DNA from: Galeopsis tetrahit
Taxonomy: Eukaryota > Streptophyta > Magnoliopsida > Lamiales > Lamiaceae
Assembly (NCBI GenBank): GCA_963675135.1
Contig: OY776125.1
Coordinates: 23,858,565 to 23,922,564, forward strand
DNA: 64,000 nucleotides
Direction: 5' to 3'
Shown here: piece by piece, positions 23,735 through 35,906 of the stretch
How positions within the stretch are numbered: position 1 is the first letter of the stretch
Layout of the letters: each line of letters starts with the position of its first letter
The notes under the pieces: generated by a model
The model's database searches: none
The model's input: the letters and a program-made list of their open reading frames with translations, nothing else
Told to the model about the DNA's origin: nothing
Made by a program: the position numbers and the translations under genes

Positions 23735-25097
23735 TGTTGGGATATGAATCTGTGAAATAATGTTCTAGTTGATGATTGTATGTTTTGTTGACCAAAAGCA
23801 ATTTGAAGTTAATGGTATATGTGATTATATGTTGATATAATTGTGTTATATGAAATAAGTTTACTGATCTTAATGAGATATTTGAATCTGAGTTACTGAT
23901 CTTATATATGTTTACTGATCTTATTGTGATTACTGATCTGATATAAGAACTGTTCAGGAACTAAGCTGATGTTTTTATTGTATAAACAGCTTATAGTATA
24001 AGACTTAGATGTACTCATCTGTATATAGTTCAATTGATGTATAGATAGGTTTTATATGTGTAAAAGTTGTATTTTATTGTATTCAGCATTGTAATAGTTC
24101 AGAACAGGAGATTACAACTAGATTAGAAGAAGATCAGAAGATTATTGAAGACTCAGAAGACTACTTCAGAATAAGAAGACTTCAAGAAGAGTTGAAGAGA
24201 AGCTTAGAAGAATTCTGAAGAAGTTAGAACAGTTTTGGAGAACTGTGCTGACTGGCTCAAAACAGTAAAAGTCAGAACATTAGTTTACTGTGCTATGATT
24301 GAATAATAAGTTTGGAAAACTTATTTAAGGCGTAACTGAATATATTTGAAGATATGCTGACTTGGAATAAGAAAGAAGTTACAAAGTCGGTTACAAAAAG
24401 AAGGAGTTACAAAAACAGTTTTAGAGTTAGTTCACAAACTGCTAACTGTCATACTAAGTTCTATAAATACTGTGTGATCTCATACTGCTGAAGACTACTG
24501 AACAATTACTGATCCTAAAGCATTCGAGAGCAAGTCTACAGAGCATTTGAAGAACTCACAGAGTCAAAGAGATCAAGAAATCGGAGAAGAGAAATCAGAG
24601 GCTAATCAAGAGAAGTTTTACTTTTCATTTTAAAGTTTGTGTTTTGTAAACAAGTGTGCTAGTTACTTGTAAAATTACTAGTCGATCGAAAATACACTTG
24701 GAAGTGTAATCGAAAAGATCAAAGTCTTAATCTTGAGACTTTAAGCCACAAGAAACTCAAGGAAGAGTTAATAAAACATCACAACTGAGATTGTGAGAGT
24801 GGATGTAGACTTTTTGGTCGAACCACTATAAAATTCTATGTTCTTTACTTTTCTGTTTGATATTTGTTTAATAATTGTTTAACCAAGAACAGTAGAATTT
24901 ACTAAGTAAAGATCTGAATTAAAGTTGAGTATAAAACTGAAACTGGAAGTACTGATCTGATCCAGTAAGAACAGTACTGTTCAGAACACATTTCCGCATT
25001 TAAACTCTGATATTTTGAAAGATTTTTTAAAGTCTATTCACCCCTCCCCTCTAGACTTTCTTAGCTTACTCAATCTAAACTCAACTTGGGACCAACA
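23735..25097 (+). mobile_element. Solo LTR, 1363 bp, probably Ty1/copia
   Basis: Begins TGTTGGGATATG, ends GGGACCAACA (TGTTGG/CCAACA inverted ends) and is flanked by the 5-bp duplication AATGT (23730-23734 and 25098-25102). A TATA box (CTATAAATAC, 24461-24470) lies in the middle. No gag-pol, PBS or second LTR, so the full element was lost, probably by recombination between its LTRs. The copia assignment comes from end sequence and internal layout only. Confidence 0.85.
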
Positions 25098-25102
25098 AAT
25101 GT

Positions 25103-26010
25103 GAAGCGTGTCTTCCGTTACAATACACACATAAATATGCTGTGTATTACGTACATAATTTACTTACATATCCAACCATCTCTAAACGAGACAAAAGAAA
25201 TCGATGAAAATGAAATTTATTTTATATTTTAAAATAACCATGTTGGATTCTAAATATGAAGAGATATGTCCATATGTAAATGAATGCCTAATATTCTTCT
25301 ATAAATAGTGGTAATATCTCTCTTTATATTCGAAAATAATTTACGTTTCAAAGTTAGATTGTGCACCATATATAATTTATTCAAAGTTGCAATACTTTAA
25401 TAGAGGGAAGGTCCAATTTTTTTTATACATAATAAAATAAAAATAACTATTCAATACCTTATTATTCACTCTCGATCGAAAAGGTAAATACATTATACAT
25501 CTAATTACAATACATATAATGTGTTAAATAAAATCACTCTGTTTTCTCCTAAACTTTTACATTCTATACAAAGATTGAGAAACATAGCATTATACGTGCA
25601 GAAGTTTAGGTCGGTTATTTAGAATAGACAAATGAAAAACTTATGAAAAAAAAAGAGAGGGAGTATAATATAACATGTGTATATAATAAAAATTAATTTG
25701 TGACACAAAATTAACCCTCAAACTTTCAAAGTAGATATAAATATGCATTTTATGTTTTTGATTATTAATTATAAATATAAAAAAAAAAAAGCCTGCGTGC
25801 ATGGAGTATATATATACTCCTATATAAATTTTGAGAGGGTTCGATGCGACAATATCCTTCACATGAATTGCACGCCTCTTTCGTAACAAGACTCACTTAA
25901 ATATATACTTATGTATCCCTCACGTAAACTGTCAATTCCATTACAATACACACGTAAATATATATATACATTGTGTATTACATTCCCCTTACATCTATTT
26001 ATAAATATTT
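25103..26010 (+). repeat. Dispersed repeat family, middle cluster (right part)
   Basis: Resumes after the solo LTR with TCTTCCGTTACAATACACAC, TTACATATCCAACC and GAAATTTATTTTATATTTTA, and again near 25930-25985. Same orientation as the other clusters. A (TA)n tract follows at about 26138-26162. Confidence 0.65.
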
Positions 26011-26127
26011 CTTTCTCCTAGGGCTTCTATAATCTCTCCTTTTACCTTTTCTTATTTTATAAGAAATATATATTTTTTCCCTTTAATTATATCACTTTGA
26101 TTTTTTTTTTAAATTTTAAAGTGATTC

Positions 26128-26165
<38 letters not shown>

Positions 26166-26254
26166 ATTCCACCTTTTTAATTTTTTTTCTCATTTTTCTT
26201 AATTATTCTTTCATTTTTTTCTCAAATAAAATAGCTAAATTACATATATCTCTA

Positions 26255-26481
26255 CTCCCTCCGTCTAGGGATTATTTGCACTGGTATTTTAGATGATTTG
26301 ATGCGGTGTAAAGTGGATTTGTTGAAATGTAAAGTAAAATGTATGTAAAAAATGAGTGACAATTTTGAAAATAAAATAATATTGAGAGGATATTAATTTT
26401 GTGGGATATTTTCATATTAAGAGTGTGCAAATAATTTTAAATTGTCTCAATAAAGAAATGTGCAAATAATAAGGGAGGGAG
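26255..26481. mobile_element. Stowaway-like MITE
   Basis: CTCCCTCCGTCTAGGG...ATTTGCAC at the left is matched in inverse by GTGCAAATAATAAGGGAGGGAG at the right. TA flanks at 26253-26254 and 26482-26483. Confidence 0.8.
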
Positions 26482-26780
26482 TACTTTTTTTTTTTATCAC
26501 AACCCACTAGTAAGATGAATAAATGCTCTTCTCTTTCGTTTATCTATAAACTTCTCATTTTGGTTCGTTTGTCCATAAACTTTTCATACAATCTCCTGAA
26601 TTTTCCATTTCCTTGTTACCCTGTAAAATGAAAAGTAAACCAACAACAATAAATCAAATCATAATTGAGTTATATGATTATTAACAACTTATTGATAATT
26701 CTTGGCTACTCTGGAAAGGGTTGACAAAATGTTCTAAAAGATGAATGAGAATTCATTCTGACCTATATAATAACATAATT

Positions 26781-26935
26781 TAGTGATACAAAAAATTTAA
26801 ATATTAAATTGAAATAACAAATACATATGGTAATTTTTGTTTTTTTACTTGAGTATGTTAGTGATACAAAAAACTTAAATATTAAATTGAAATAACAAAT
26901 ACATATGGTAATTTTTGTTTCTTTACTTGAGTATG
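26781..26935. repeat. Two-copy 78-bp tandem repeat
   Basis: TAGTGATACAAAAAA...GAGTATG at 26781 is repeated from 26859 with only a few differences. Confidence 0.85.
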
Positions 26936-27079
26936 GCCCAATGGTACTTCATTGCTTGCTGGAGTATTTTTCACACTGATTGACTGATTCTCCAATGAGT
27001 ATTTCTTCAGTGGGTATTTCTTCGTGCTCCACGACTGCAAGTTCCACATGCTTCATTCTTCATTCTTGCTTCTACGTTT

Positions 27080-27665
27080 TATTTTTATTTTTCAGGACAA
27101 GTTCTTACATTGTAATGTAACACACCACATTTACCACATTTCGAAGGTTTTTAATTTCTTTTTACCCTATGTGGATAAGTTGGTTGTGTAGGAGTTGAGG
27201 ATTCATTATGACCCCTTCTTCTCAATTTTTTTTTAGGTCTGCCTGCCATTTTTTCATACTTAGGAGGCAAAGGTGCTATCAAATCACACTTTGCCAAAAA
27301 TCTGAGCTCATTATCCCTAAAACAGAATGTGCATATGCTTCCTTAAATGCCTCTCCACTGTAAAAAGGGTGTACATAAGACTCTGGTTTACAGTGGATCC
27401 CTGTTAAATCCCATCTTCTACAACTGCATGATTATTTCATAGGAATGCATTCAACTGCTTCCTTCATATTTTTTGGAGTGTCAACTTGATTTTAGGACAT
27501 TGTATCATTTGTATGATCACATTTTTTTACTACATCTCTATTTACTTCATTACTTGCCGTTCTTATCATGATAATGTTTCTCATGGTTTCAAGCATGGTG
27601 ATGATTGATTTGTCTCTTGCAGGAGATTGAGTGAGTTGAAGCTCTCACACATGTTATTGGTCAAT
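27080..27665 (-). pseudogene. Decayed Mutator-like (MURA) transposase, C-terminal half
   Basis: Reading leftwards on the minus strand, fragments appear in MURA order: NNMCESFNS, then SIITMLETMRNIIMIRTAS, a SWIM-type SCSCRRWDLTGIHC, then SYVHPFYSGEAFKEAYAHSV, then KMAGRPKK, and finally a knuckle KCGKCGVLHYNVRTC. Frames change and stops intervene, for example a stop after FWQSVI. The DDE catalytic region is absent. It lies about 400 bp upstream of CCCH copy 2. No terminal inverted repeats were found, so its element boundaries are unknown. Confidence 0.75.
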
Positions 27666-27999
27666 ATATCACTTGAAAAAGAGGGAAAATGAAATAAAAT
27701 AAAAGTTGACGTTCAAAACTTTTTTCTCCGTTAGTCAATCCGTTAGGAATAAAACAATTGATAGAAAATAATAAGTGAGTGACCAATTTTGATAGTGACT
27801 AAATGTGAACAAATTAGTAAAGTTCAATAATAGAAAGTGATATATATATATTTTTTTTGAAAAATAAACTTATAGGCCATCGAAGAGAGTAATAATAATA
27901 AAAAAGAACGATTTAAAAAGTGCATAAATATCTGAGAGAGGAGAGAGGAGAGAGGAGAGAGGAGAGAGAATGAGACACACATTGAGTGTGGAGTGTGGA

Positions 28000-28011
28000 C
28001 TATATAAAAGG
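28000..28011 (+). promoter_or_regulatory. TATA box of CCCH gene copy 2
   Basis: CTATATAAAAGG in the same context as copy 1. A GAGAGAG-rich run (about 27935-27968) sits just upstream and is longer than in copy 1. Confidence 0.8.
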
Positions 28012-28302
28012 GTGACTGTGTTGAAAAAGGAAAATTAAAACCATTAATAAAAGCACTTTCTCTCTCTTCCTTCTCTCTCTAAAACCACCAAACCCCCCCT
28101 CTCGATCAAACCACCTCCATTTTCACACAATCAAAACACAGGCAACTGTGTTTTTGGGGTATATAGGTATATAGATACAGTTAATACATATATATTTATA
28201 TACTCCCACTTGTGAATTGTATTGGTGAATATCGTAATATACAAAATTACTTGTATAGTATATATATCTGTATATATTGAGGAAGAGATAGACTGCGTGT
28301 AA

Positions 28303-31300
28303 ATGGAAAAAAGGTACAGTACGACGGAGGCGATGCCGGCGGATCTGGTGGCGGAATGGTCGGCACCGGGAGTCGAAACCGGGCTGGAAGGCGAGTTACA
28401 TTTGAATTTCATTTAAATTTCACTTGAATTTCGTTCAATTTTGCTGACTTTAGCTCTGTAGTTGGGTAATGCTGATTGCTTTCAGGGTTGATTTTGTTAA
28501 TGCAGAGCCTATGTGGCAGCTAGGCCTCGGAGCTGGGCCCGATTCTTACCCCGAAAGGCCCGATGAGCCCGACTGTATTTATTACTTGAGGACTGGAATC
28601 TGTGGCTATGGCAATCGATGCCGGTTCAATCATCCCCGTGACCGTAACACTGTAAAACCCCCAATTTTTTTTAGCTTTAGAGTTCAATTTCACTTTTTGA
28701 TGCATGATGGATGTGATCACTATGTGAAAAGGAGAATTTTGTGGGATTTTTTTTTATATGGATTCGATGCTGGTTTTGATACGAATCTACTCTTTATTGT
28801 TAAATTTAAATTTGTGATGGCCTAATCATAAGGGCAAGCATGCATTGAGCTGAATTTGGTGGTTTATTTATGTACGATAAGGTAATTGGATATAAATTAC
28901 GCCTTTCTCGTTTTAGTGGTGGATTTGATGGTTGAAAATGGAATCTTTCCTTAAATCATGGTTTATGGTTTTGATGATACAGTGGACAAATGTTTATAAA
29001 TTGTATGATAACATCACTTTCGTAAACATGCATTGTGTAATGCGCTGATTTATATGATTACAGGCAATGGGAGCCATAAGGGCTAGTGGAGGCGAGTATC
29101 CAGAACGCATTGGCCAACCTGTCTGTCAGGTATACTGTATACAACTGCATGTCATTTTTCATTTCTCCCTTTGGTGGGGATGGGGGGTCTAGGAAAAACT
29201 TATACTCCATATTCATTGAATTGCAAGAAATATCTAACCATTTAGCAGGTATGTATAGCAAAATAATTCAATATAAACATGTACAATATGAGGATTACTT
29301 GAAAATGTATGACACATAAATCTTTAAATGCTGCATATGACTCTTTGAATTTACTGTGCTAGTTGTTGCTTCATGTGGAAAGTGGAAACATGCAACTCTT
29401 ACATCGTACTGCCTAATAATTAACTGTTTAAAACTTGGTGTCTAGAAGGGAAAGTTATGTGGTTTTTCCATGGCTGACCTCTTACTCTGAGTGGTTTTTA
29501 TGGTTCATAAAGCTGGACGGTTGTTTTAATTTATTCCAGACTCAGAGAGTTGAAGTGTTGCTTCTGCTGAATATGAAAAATCTGTTTTTAACTCTCAGTA
29601 ATTGGTGAAAATCAAAATAACTAATTTGTCTGCTTACTGGTTAAGGATGTCAACCTCTGGTCTACAGGGGAAGACCTTTTGAATTGCAAAAGTCAGCAAG
29701 CTCCTAAAGAAATCACCTCTGTCCATATTTATTTTGGAGTGGTTCTTCATTTGCTTGTGTTTTTTTTTTTTACTTCATTTTCTTGTTGTGTGTGTGTGTA
29801 TATATATATAGTGTTTGATGTCAGAATTTATAACATCTATATGCAAGATTGCTCTAAAATTTCATTCTTTACAGTTTATTCTTTCTTAAATAAGCAACTA
29901 TCATGTTGTTAAACCATGGAGTCCTCTTTTTTCTGTTTGTTATTTAACACTTAGTATTCTGGCTGTTCTTCCTAAAACTGACTATGTTTTTATGAAGCCA
30001 TCGTCTTCACCATGGAAATTAGACCAGTCTATTTAAATTCCTTTAAAGTACTCTCTTTCTAATTAGTTAACTAATGAAACATGAAAATATGCTCTTTCGG
30101 TCTTTTTCTGTCATTTTTGTCAGCGCGCCATCACAGCTTTCTAATTGCAATATCAGTGTTCTTGATCTATTTGTGAAATAAGTGCTATATTATAAAAGAA
30201 AATACTGGAGTAGTAAAAAAAGAGGGGGAGCCACAACCTGCAAACAACAAAATAAAACAAGAAAATGATCCTTGTTGAATGTATCTCGTGTTGATAATTG
30301 TTTTTAATTACCAAAACAATTTGTCTGGGATTAGCAGTTAGCATTTCAACTTTCATGGCACTCTACAATGTTATTTAGCAATAAGCATTATATGTTCATG
30401 ACATGCTATACTATTATGAATCTAATACACTCCACTTCATGATATCCTCTGATATTGCCATTTTTCTCGGGAAAACACTATTTTGTTTGTAAAAGTTACA
30501 CTTTTAAACTGACTTTGTAGTATTACATGCGCACGGGAATGTGCAAATTTGGGGCTTCCTGCAAATATCACCACCCCAAGCATGGAGTTGGACCTTCCGC
30601 CCCAATCTCAATCAATGTTTATGGATATCCGTTGCGACCGGTTTGTGTTTAGAAAATTTGTTTCTTATTTATATTTTTCATTTTATAATTTATGCTTCCA
30701 TTTAGATAATACTCCCGGACTTCTCAGCTCTCATAAATTCCTATGTTGCAGGGAGAAAAGGAATGCTCATATTATATCAAAACAGGGCAGTGCAAGTTTA
30801 GTGTAACCTGTAAATTCCATCATCCACAGCCAGCTGGGATACAATTCCCCCCTGGCCCTGCTCATACCCCTTCCGTTGGGGCTGGCCCACCAGCCGTGCC
30901 TACACCTGCACTTTATCCAACCGTGCAGTCTCCTTCTGTTCAGTCTTCACAACAATATGGGGTTATTCCCGGAAACTGGCCCGTTGCTAGGCCCACCATG
31001 CTCCCTGGCTCATACGTGCCTGGAAGTTACGGTCCTATGCTACTTGCTCCAGGAGTTGTTCCCGTTCCTGGTTGGACTCCTTATCCGGTAGGTAAAGTTG
31101 AAACCGTATTTTAGTTTAGAAGATCGTTGAGATATGCCCTGATTTTTGTACTAAACTATACGAGTAAATGCTACAGGCACAAGTTAGTTCCGTTGCCTCC
31201 CCAAGTGCTCAGCACACTGTGGGTCCGGGCCCAGTTTATGGGATTACACAGTTACCTCCTTCATCGACTGGATACACGGGACCATATCTCCCCAGTACTT

Positions 31301-32116
31301 CTACGGGTCCCTCAAGCAGCAACCAGAACGAACGTGCATTTCCTGAGAGACCTGGTCAACCCGAATGCCAATATTATTTGAGGACGGGAGACTGCAAATT
31401 TGGTCCTACATGTAAATATCATCACCCACTTGAGTGGAAAATGCAAAATACAACTTTTGTACTCAGTCCTATGGGTCTCCCATTGCGCTCTGTAAGCACT
31501 CATTCATCTTTTAATTCTCAGTACAATAGCGAAAATTTCCTTGATATAGAAGAATTATTGATCATTTTCATGCAATGTTAGACAGTCAGTTCTGCGAGTA
31601 GGTCCTGCAGATATGCACGTTTTATTTAATTATTTATTTATTTATTAACTCCATACAATGTACTACATATGTGTTTACTTGTGATTGCTTTCTGTTATGT
31701 CCTTTTACGTCTTTCTCACGGTTTCTTCGACTGGTTCTCAGGGTGCACCACTTTGCTCTCACTACGCTCAAAATGGAGTATGCAGATTTGGGCCTTCATG
31801 CAAATTTGATCATCCATTGAGAATTTTGAGTTACAGCTCATCTTCATCTTCTCTGACTGATATGCATTTGGCTCCTTACGCCATCGGATCCACAAACGCA
31901 ACTTTGGCCCCATCATCATCTTCAGCAGACTTGAGACCTGAACTTTTCTCATCAAACTTGTCATCGATGAACCACTCAAGTGCTTTAGTTGATTCAACTT
32001 TCTCAAATAGTGGGCCAGTCCCTCAATTTAGTGTTCAGCGTACTGGGCAGGGTTCTACCTCTTCGGGTGGTGGTAGCAGCTCTAGTCATGGCGGTGAGGC
32101 TCGCATATCAAGTTAA
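28303..32116 (+). CDS. Five-finger CCCH zinc-finger protein (ZFN-like), copy 2
   Basis: Exons 28303-28390, 28506-28651, 29064-29129, 30521-30640, 30752-31087, 31177-31491 and 31742-32116, giving 481 residues. All five fingers keep their C-x8-C-x5-C-x3-H ligands. Changes relative to copy 1 include Met to Ile after finger 1, Gly to Ser inside finger 3 (CKFSVTC), a four-residue loss in the proline-rich linker, Tyr to Phe in finger 5 and several serine-tail changes. Intron 1 again uses the GC donor. The frame and all splice sites are intact, so it is probably functional. It arose by direct duplication of about 4.6 kb; promoter, leader, exon 1, intron 1 and exon 2 are nearly identical to copy 1 while later exons and introns diverge. 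Confidence 0.92.
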
Positions 32117-32540
32117 ATGATAATCCCATTGACTTTGATCAAGCAACTTCCATTGATCAAACTTTAATTTTTTGGTTCAAGTTCTCCATGAACGCAATCT
32201 TCATTCAGCCTTCACATCCAGCTATGGCAACCGTTTCTATTTCAAATAAGTTATACATACCCCCTCAAAAAAAGCTCGCGAAACCTCGTTTGCGCTTCCT
32301 GCCTAGTCTTTGAATAACAAGAACCAAATGGCTTCCTCTCCAGGTAATTCTTATCCCTGCTCAAAATTTGGAGCTGGTTGTGTCTATTTATGCTTATATT
32401 TTTCCGAACAAAAAAGATGTGGTGTCACCATTCTCCACCGGATTTTGCCTCTCTTTCATTCCAGCATTACGATGAACTTGTTAATTTTTCTATGGAATGA
32501 ATAACACATCAAGGTGTTCTTGCTCCTCTGTTTTTTTGTT

Positions 32541-32805
32541 CAATTTGCCTTAATTAGCAATATTTAATGTATGAAATATTGTATATAAGTTTTTACGATG
32601 AATCTATTATTATAATAAAGAAAATTCACAATTCAAGTCCATCTATCAATCCAAATGCAGCCTAGTACCAGTATATAGCAATATCAATCAATTTAATTTT
32701 GCTTTGATTGAAAGTACTCACATATCCAATATATATAGCATTACAAAGCTCAATATTGATGATGCACGATTATTAAATTCTTTCTATAAGATACAAACAC
32801 GTTTA
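32541..32805. other. Spacer between CCCH copy 2 and the first glutaredoxin
   Basis: AT-rich. It should hold the 3' untranslated regions of the two convergent genes. Confidence 0.4.
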
Positions 32806-33114
32806 TTAAATTGCTAGGGCACCAACATGTATGAGCTTGGGTTCTAGGGTACTGTTGAGGTGGAGGTTCAAAATTTCCTTTGCCCCTCCTTCAAACTCAC
32901 CACCGATGTACACTGCAGGCACCGTGGTGTTGCTGCCCAGCCGGGGAATCGCCTCCTCGATTTCTTTTCCGTGCTCAATCTCGTTAACCTCGTACACCGT
33001 TGGATTGACTCCGATTTCGTAAAAGAGTCGCTTAATCGTGTGGCACATACAACATGAACTTTTGCTAAAGATCACCACAGGATTCTCAGAAACCATATCA
33101 TTTATCCTATCCAT
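32806..33114 (-). CDS. CC-type glutaredoxin 1 (CCMC; no ALWL tail)
   Basis: Intronless, 102 residues. Active site CCMC at residues 21-24 after VVIFSKSS, the glutathione-binding T-V-P near residue 65 and GG at 71-72 define a land-plant CC-type (class III, ROXY) glutaredoxin. Most members interact with TGA bZIP factors and adjust their activity. This copy diverges most in the window: FYEIGVNP instead of FYEQGVSP, GSNTTVPAVYIGG, and a C-terminus of GALAI instead of GALWL. Loss of ALWL suggests loss of the interactions attributed to that motif. A TATA box lies about 45 bases upstream of the ATG. Transcribed opposite to the other three glutaredoxins and convergent with CCCH copy 2. Confidence 0.93.
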   Translation of the reverse strand: MDRINDMVSENPVVIFSKSSCCMCHTIKRLFYEIGVNPTVYEVNEIEHGKEIEEAIPRLGSNTTVPAVYIGGEFEGGAKEILNLHLNSTLEPKLIHVGALAI

Positions 33115-33158
33115 GGTTGTGTTATCAAATTTAATTAATTGGAGTAGTAAGTTGTGAC

Positions 33159-33165
33159 ATTTATA
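33159..33165 (-). promoter_or_regulatory. TATA box of glutaredoxin 1
   Basis: TATAAAT on the minus strand within CTATAAATG, 45-51 bases upstream of the start codon, which implies a very short leader. Confidence 0.6.
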
Positions 33166-33166
33166 G

Positions 33167-34420
33167 AAAGAGGAAGGGGGTGGGGATATTTATCATCTAT
33201 TCAAAAATAATTTTTTAATTAAGTATACTACTATATTTTATGGTAATAATGTGATAGAATAACCAAGGTTTAATTTCATCGAAAAATTTGAGTAGAAGAA
33301 TTTAAGCTCATAATTATCTTACATCACCAATTCGAATAACTGTAAAAGGAATGTTTAATTTATTTATATATTTATTACCACAGGGGAAAGGTGACGCATA
33401 CAAATTATACAGTTTTGGCCATGTATGCTGCTATTTATTTATTATTTTAATCGATGACATTTTTTTATTATATAATGATAACATCAAGATTGATGAATTC
33501 TAAGCAATGTTTTGGAGTTCACGTCGTCGTATAATCTCTCTTTTTAATATTATTGTCTAATCATTTATTCTTTTTCATCATTTGTTGTATGGCTTAGTCG
33601 ATAAATATGTTAGACATCTGCAAGATTCGAATATATCAGATTCAAATATCTCAATTAGATGAATTGCTAATGATAAATTTTACAATTGAATGTATTTTTA
33701 TGTGTTGAGTATATACAAATATCTCAATTGATTCAAAATTAATCGTGGATAATATGTCTTTAGTTCATTTGTTATTACATACAAATTATACAATTGAATG
33801 TATTTTTACGTGTTAGTATAATTTTATTTAGATGCAATTGGTTGTATCAATACAATTGAAATTGAGTTTCAATGAATTGAGTTAAATGTTCAGATAAAAT
33901 ATTAAATTAAGTAAATTGAACATTAAAAATCAAATTTATCTATACACTCAATCGAAAGAATTTACCTTTTATTTTAGGTTTGATTTTCTATTTATTTTGA
34001 ATTGAAAAAGGGTATACTATCCATGGTATAGTCGTCAATATTTTTAAGTTTTGGCATATTTTAAAAAAGAAAAAGGAATAAGACCTTTTGTACGATTTCA
34101 GCAGTCAGCAGCATCTACAATATATTAACTTCCGGGAAGAAGAGATTTTACAAGTAATTAAAAAAGCAGACACTATTTAAATTTATTTATACTATTATAA
34201 TATTATTAATATTCTGTTAAAGATTTTGGGATAATTTGATTTCTTAATCTGATGAGATTGCATGCACGAAATCAGAATCAAGATCAAATTAACTTTCGGC
34301 ACTTAATTTCCGTAGAGAATTAAGTGCTACTTTTATGTATAATTTAAAAGATAATTTTTAAGTTTTAAGGAACTAATTATAATCTTCATTAAATAAGAAG
34401 CAAATCAACATTTTATTTTC
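33167..34420. other. Gene-free spacer with a dispersed 130-bp block
   Basis: No coding signal. The block at about 33836-33965 resembles 61613-61748 downstream of glutaredoxin 4 (shared GCAATTGGTT, GTAAATTGAAC and TACACTCAAT). Confidence 0.45.
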
Positions 34421-34429
34421 TTTGATACG

Positions 34430-35210
34430 AGCAACAAAATATTTTCAATGTTTTCAAGTAATTCGTAAGATTAGACGTCTCCAACCAAACAAAAAACAGA
34501 TTAAACGAAGCAATCCAACTAAGATAGCAATTCACAAAAGTAAACAGAAACGAGAACATAAAACAGAAAACACAAAGATTTAAGTGGTTCGATCAATGTG
34601 ATCTACATTCACTAGACACACGACTTCAACTTTGATTGATCAAAAGATGTTTACACACTCATTCACTCGGAATAGGATTTATTCACACTTCACTCGTGAA
34701 CTCACAACTTAAAGATGAATGCTCGATATGCGTCAAGCTTTACAAAATATAAGTGATGGGGTATTTATACTGATCAAGGATGACTGCTGCAAGTGTTGAA
34801 AGCGTGACTCTGACAGACTGTTGTAATCGCTTAACAAACTCACATGTTCCTCATTGCTCAATCGAAATGACAGCTTTGCCATTTCTGCTTGTAACTCGTA
34901 ACAGATGACTTTCATCAGAAGACTCATCAGCTGATCTCCTCTTCTGATCTTCACACTTAGTCAAAAAACTAACTCAACTGATACGACCTCTTCTGATCAC
35001 ACCAACATAAGTTGATTCTAAGGACTAAGCATCTACTTTTCATAAAACCTCCAATTCATCTGATTAGGCCTAAGTTAGCTTGCCTAACTCCACCATCACC
35101 TATCACCTGATACCACCAGATAATTCCTGATATGAGATAATGAGATAACACTCACAAATGTCAAGTCTCATATGCATCCATTTTAAACTCTCAATCAAAG
35201 TTGTTAACGT
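34430..35210 (-). mobile_element. LTR-like remnant (probably copia solo LTR), minus strand
   Basis: On the minus strand the layout resembles the 23.7-kb solo LTR: a TATA box (AGTATAAATACC, near 34764-34775), then GTGAATGTAGATCACATTGATCGAACCACTT-type sequence and a T-rich end. I could not fix TG...CA ends or a target duplication, so the boundaries are approximate and identity is by layout and the shared ATCGAACCAC-like segment. Confidence 0.45.
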
Positions 35211-35579
35211 CACGCTTCATTTATATTAATTTGATTATTTATCATTCAATTATATTAGTTTACATGTTTCAGTTAAAGATAGCTTACAAAGTATTCATCA
35301 CTAGTAATTAACATAAGTCATGCTAGAACAATAAATTAAATATAAGTAGAATTTATTCTCTTCTTCCTAATTAAGTAGGTATATATAAACTCTTAAATAT
35401 TTATTCAATATGCAGCTCTCTAGTCGATCTATTCGAACCTAGTAATATATCTAGTGAACATATTAATTATCCGATTTTTGGCGACAATAATTTCATGATG
35501 CCGTTTACAATTATTGACTAGAAAGATGCTAAATATGCAACCTTAAATTTTTGAAAGTTATATTCTTGATAAATAAATA

Positions 35580-35904
35580 CTCCCTCCACTTTTAAATAAG
35601 TGTCACTTTGTCTTTTTATTTATTTTTATAATAAGTGTCATTCTATGTTTTTTTCTTTAATTTTGACAATTTTACCCTTATAATTAATTTGCCTTCAATT
35701 TCAATTAATATAATAGCATAAATCATGGAAAAATCATAAATATTGTATATATGAATATCACATACATTCTTGACCACATTCTTTACTAAACAAAAATTTA
35801 ATATCAAAACTATTTATCATTAATGAAGGGTAATATTGACCACAATTTAATATCTTAATTTGTTGAAAAATGTTAAAATGACACTTATTCAAAAATGGAG
35901 GGAG
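35580..35904. mobile_element. Stowaway-like MITE
   Basis: CTCCCTCCACTTTTAAATAA at the left and the inverse of CTCCCTCCATTTTTGAATAA at the right, TA duplication at 35578-35579 and 35905-35906. 325 bp. Confidence 0.85.
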
Positions 35905-35906
35905 TA

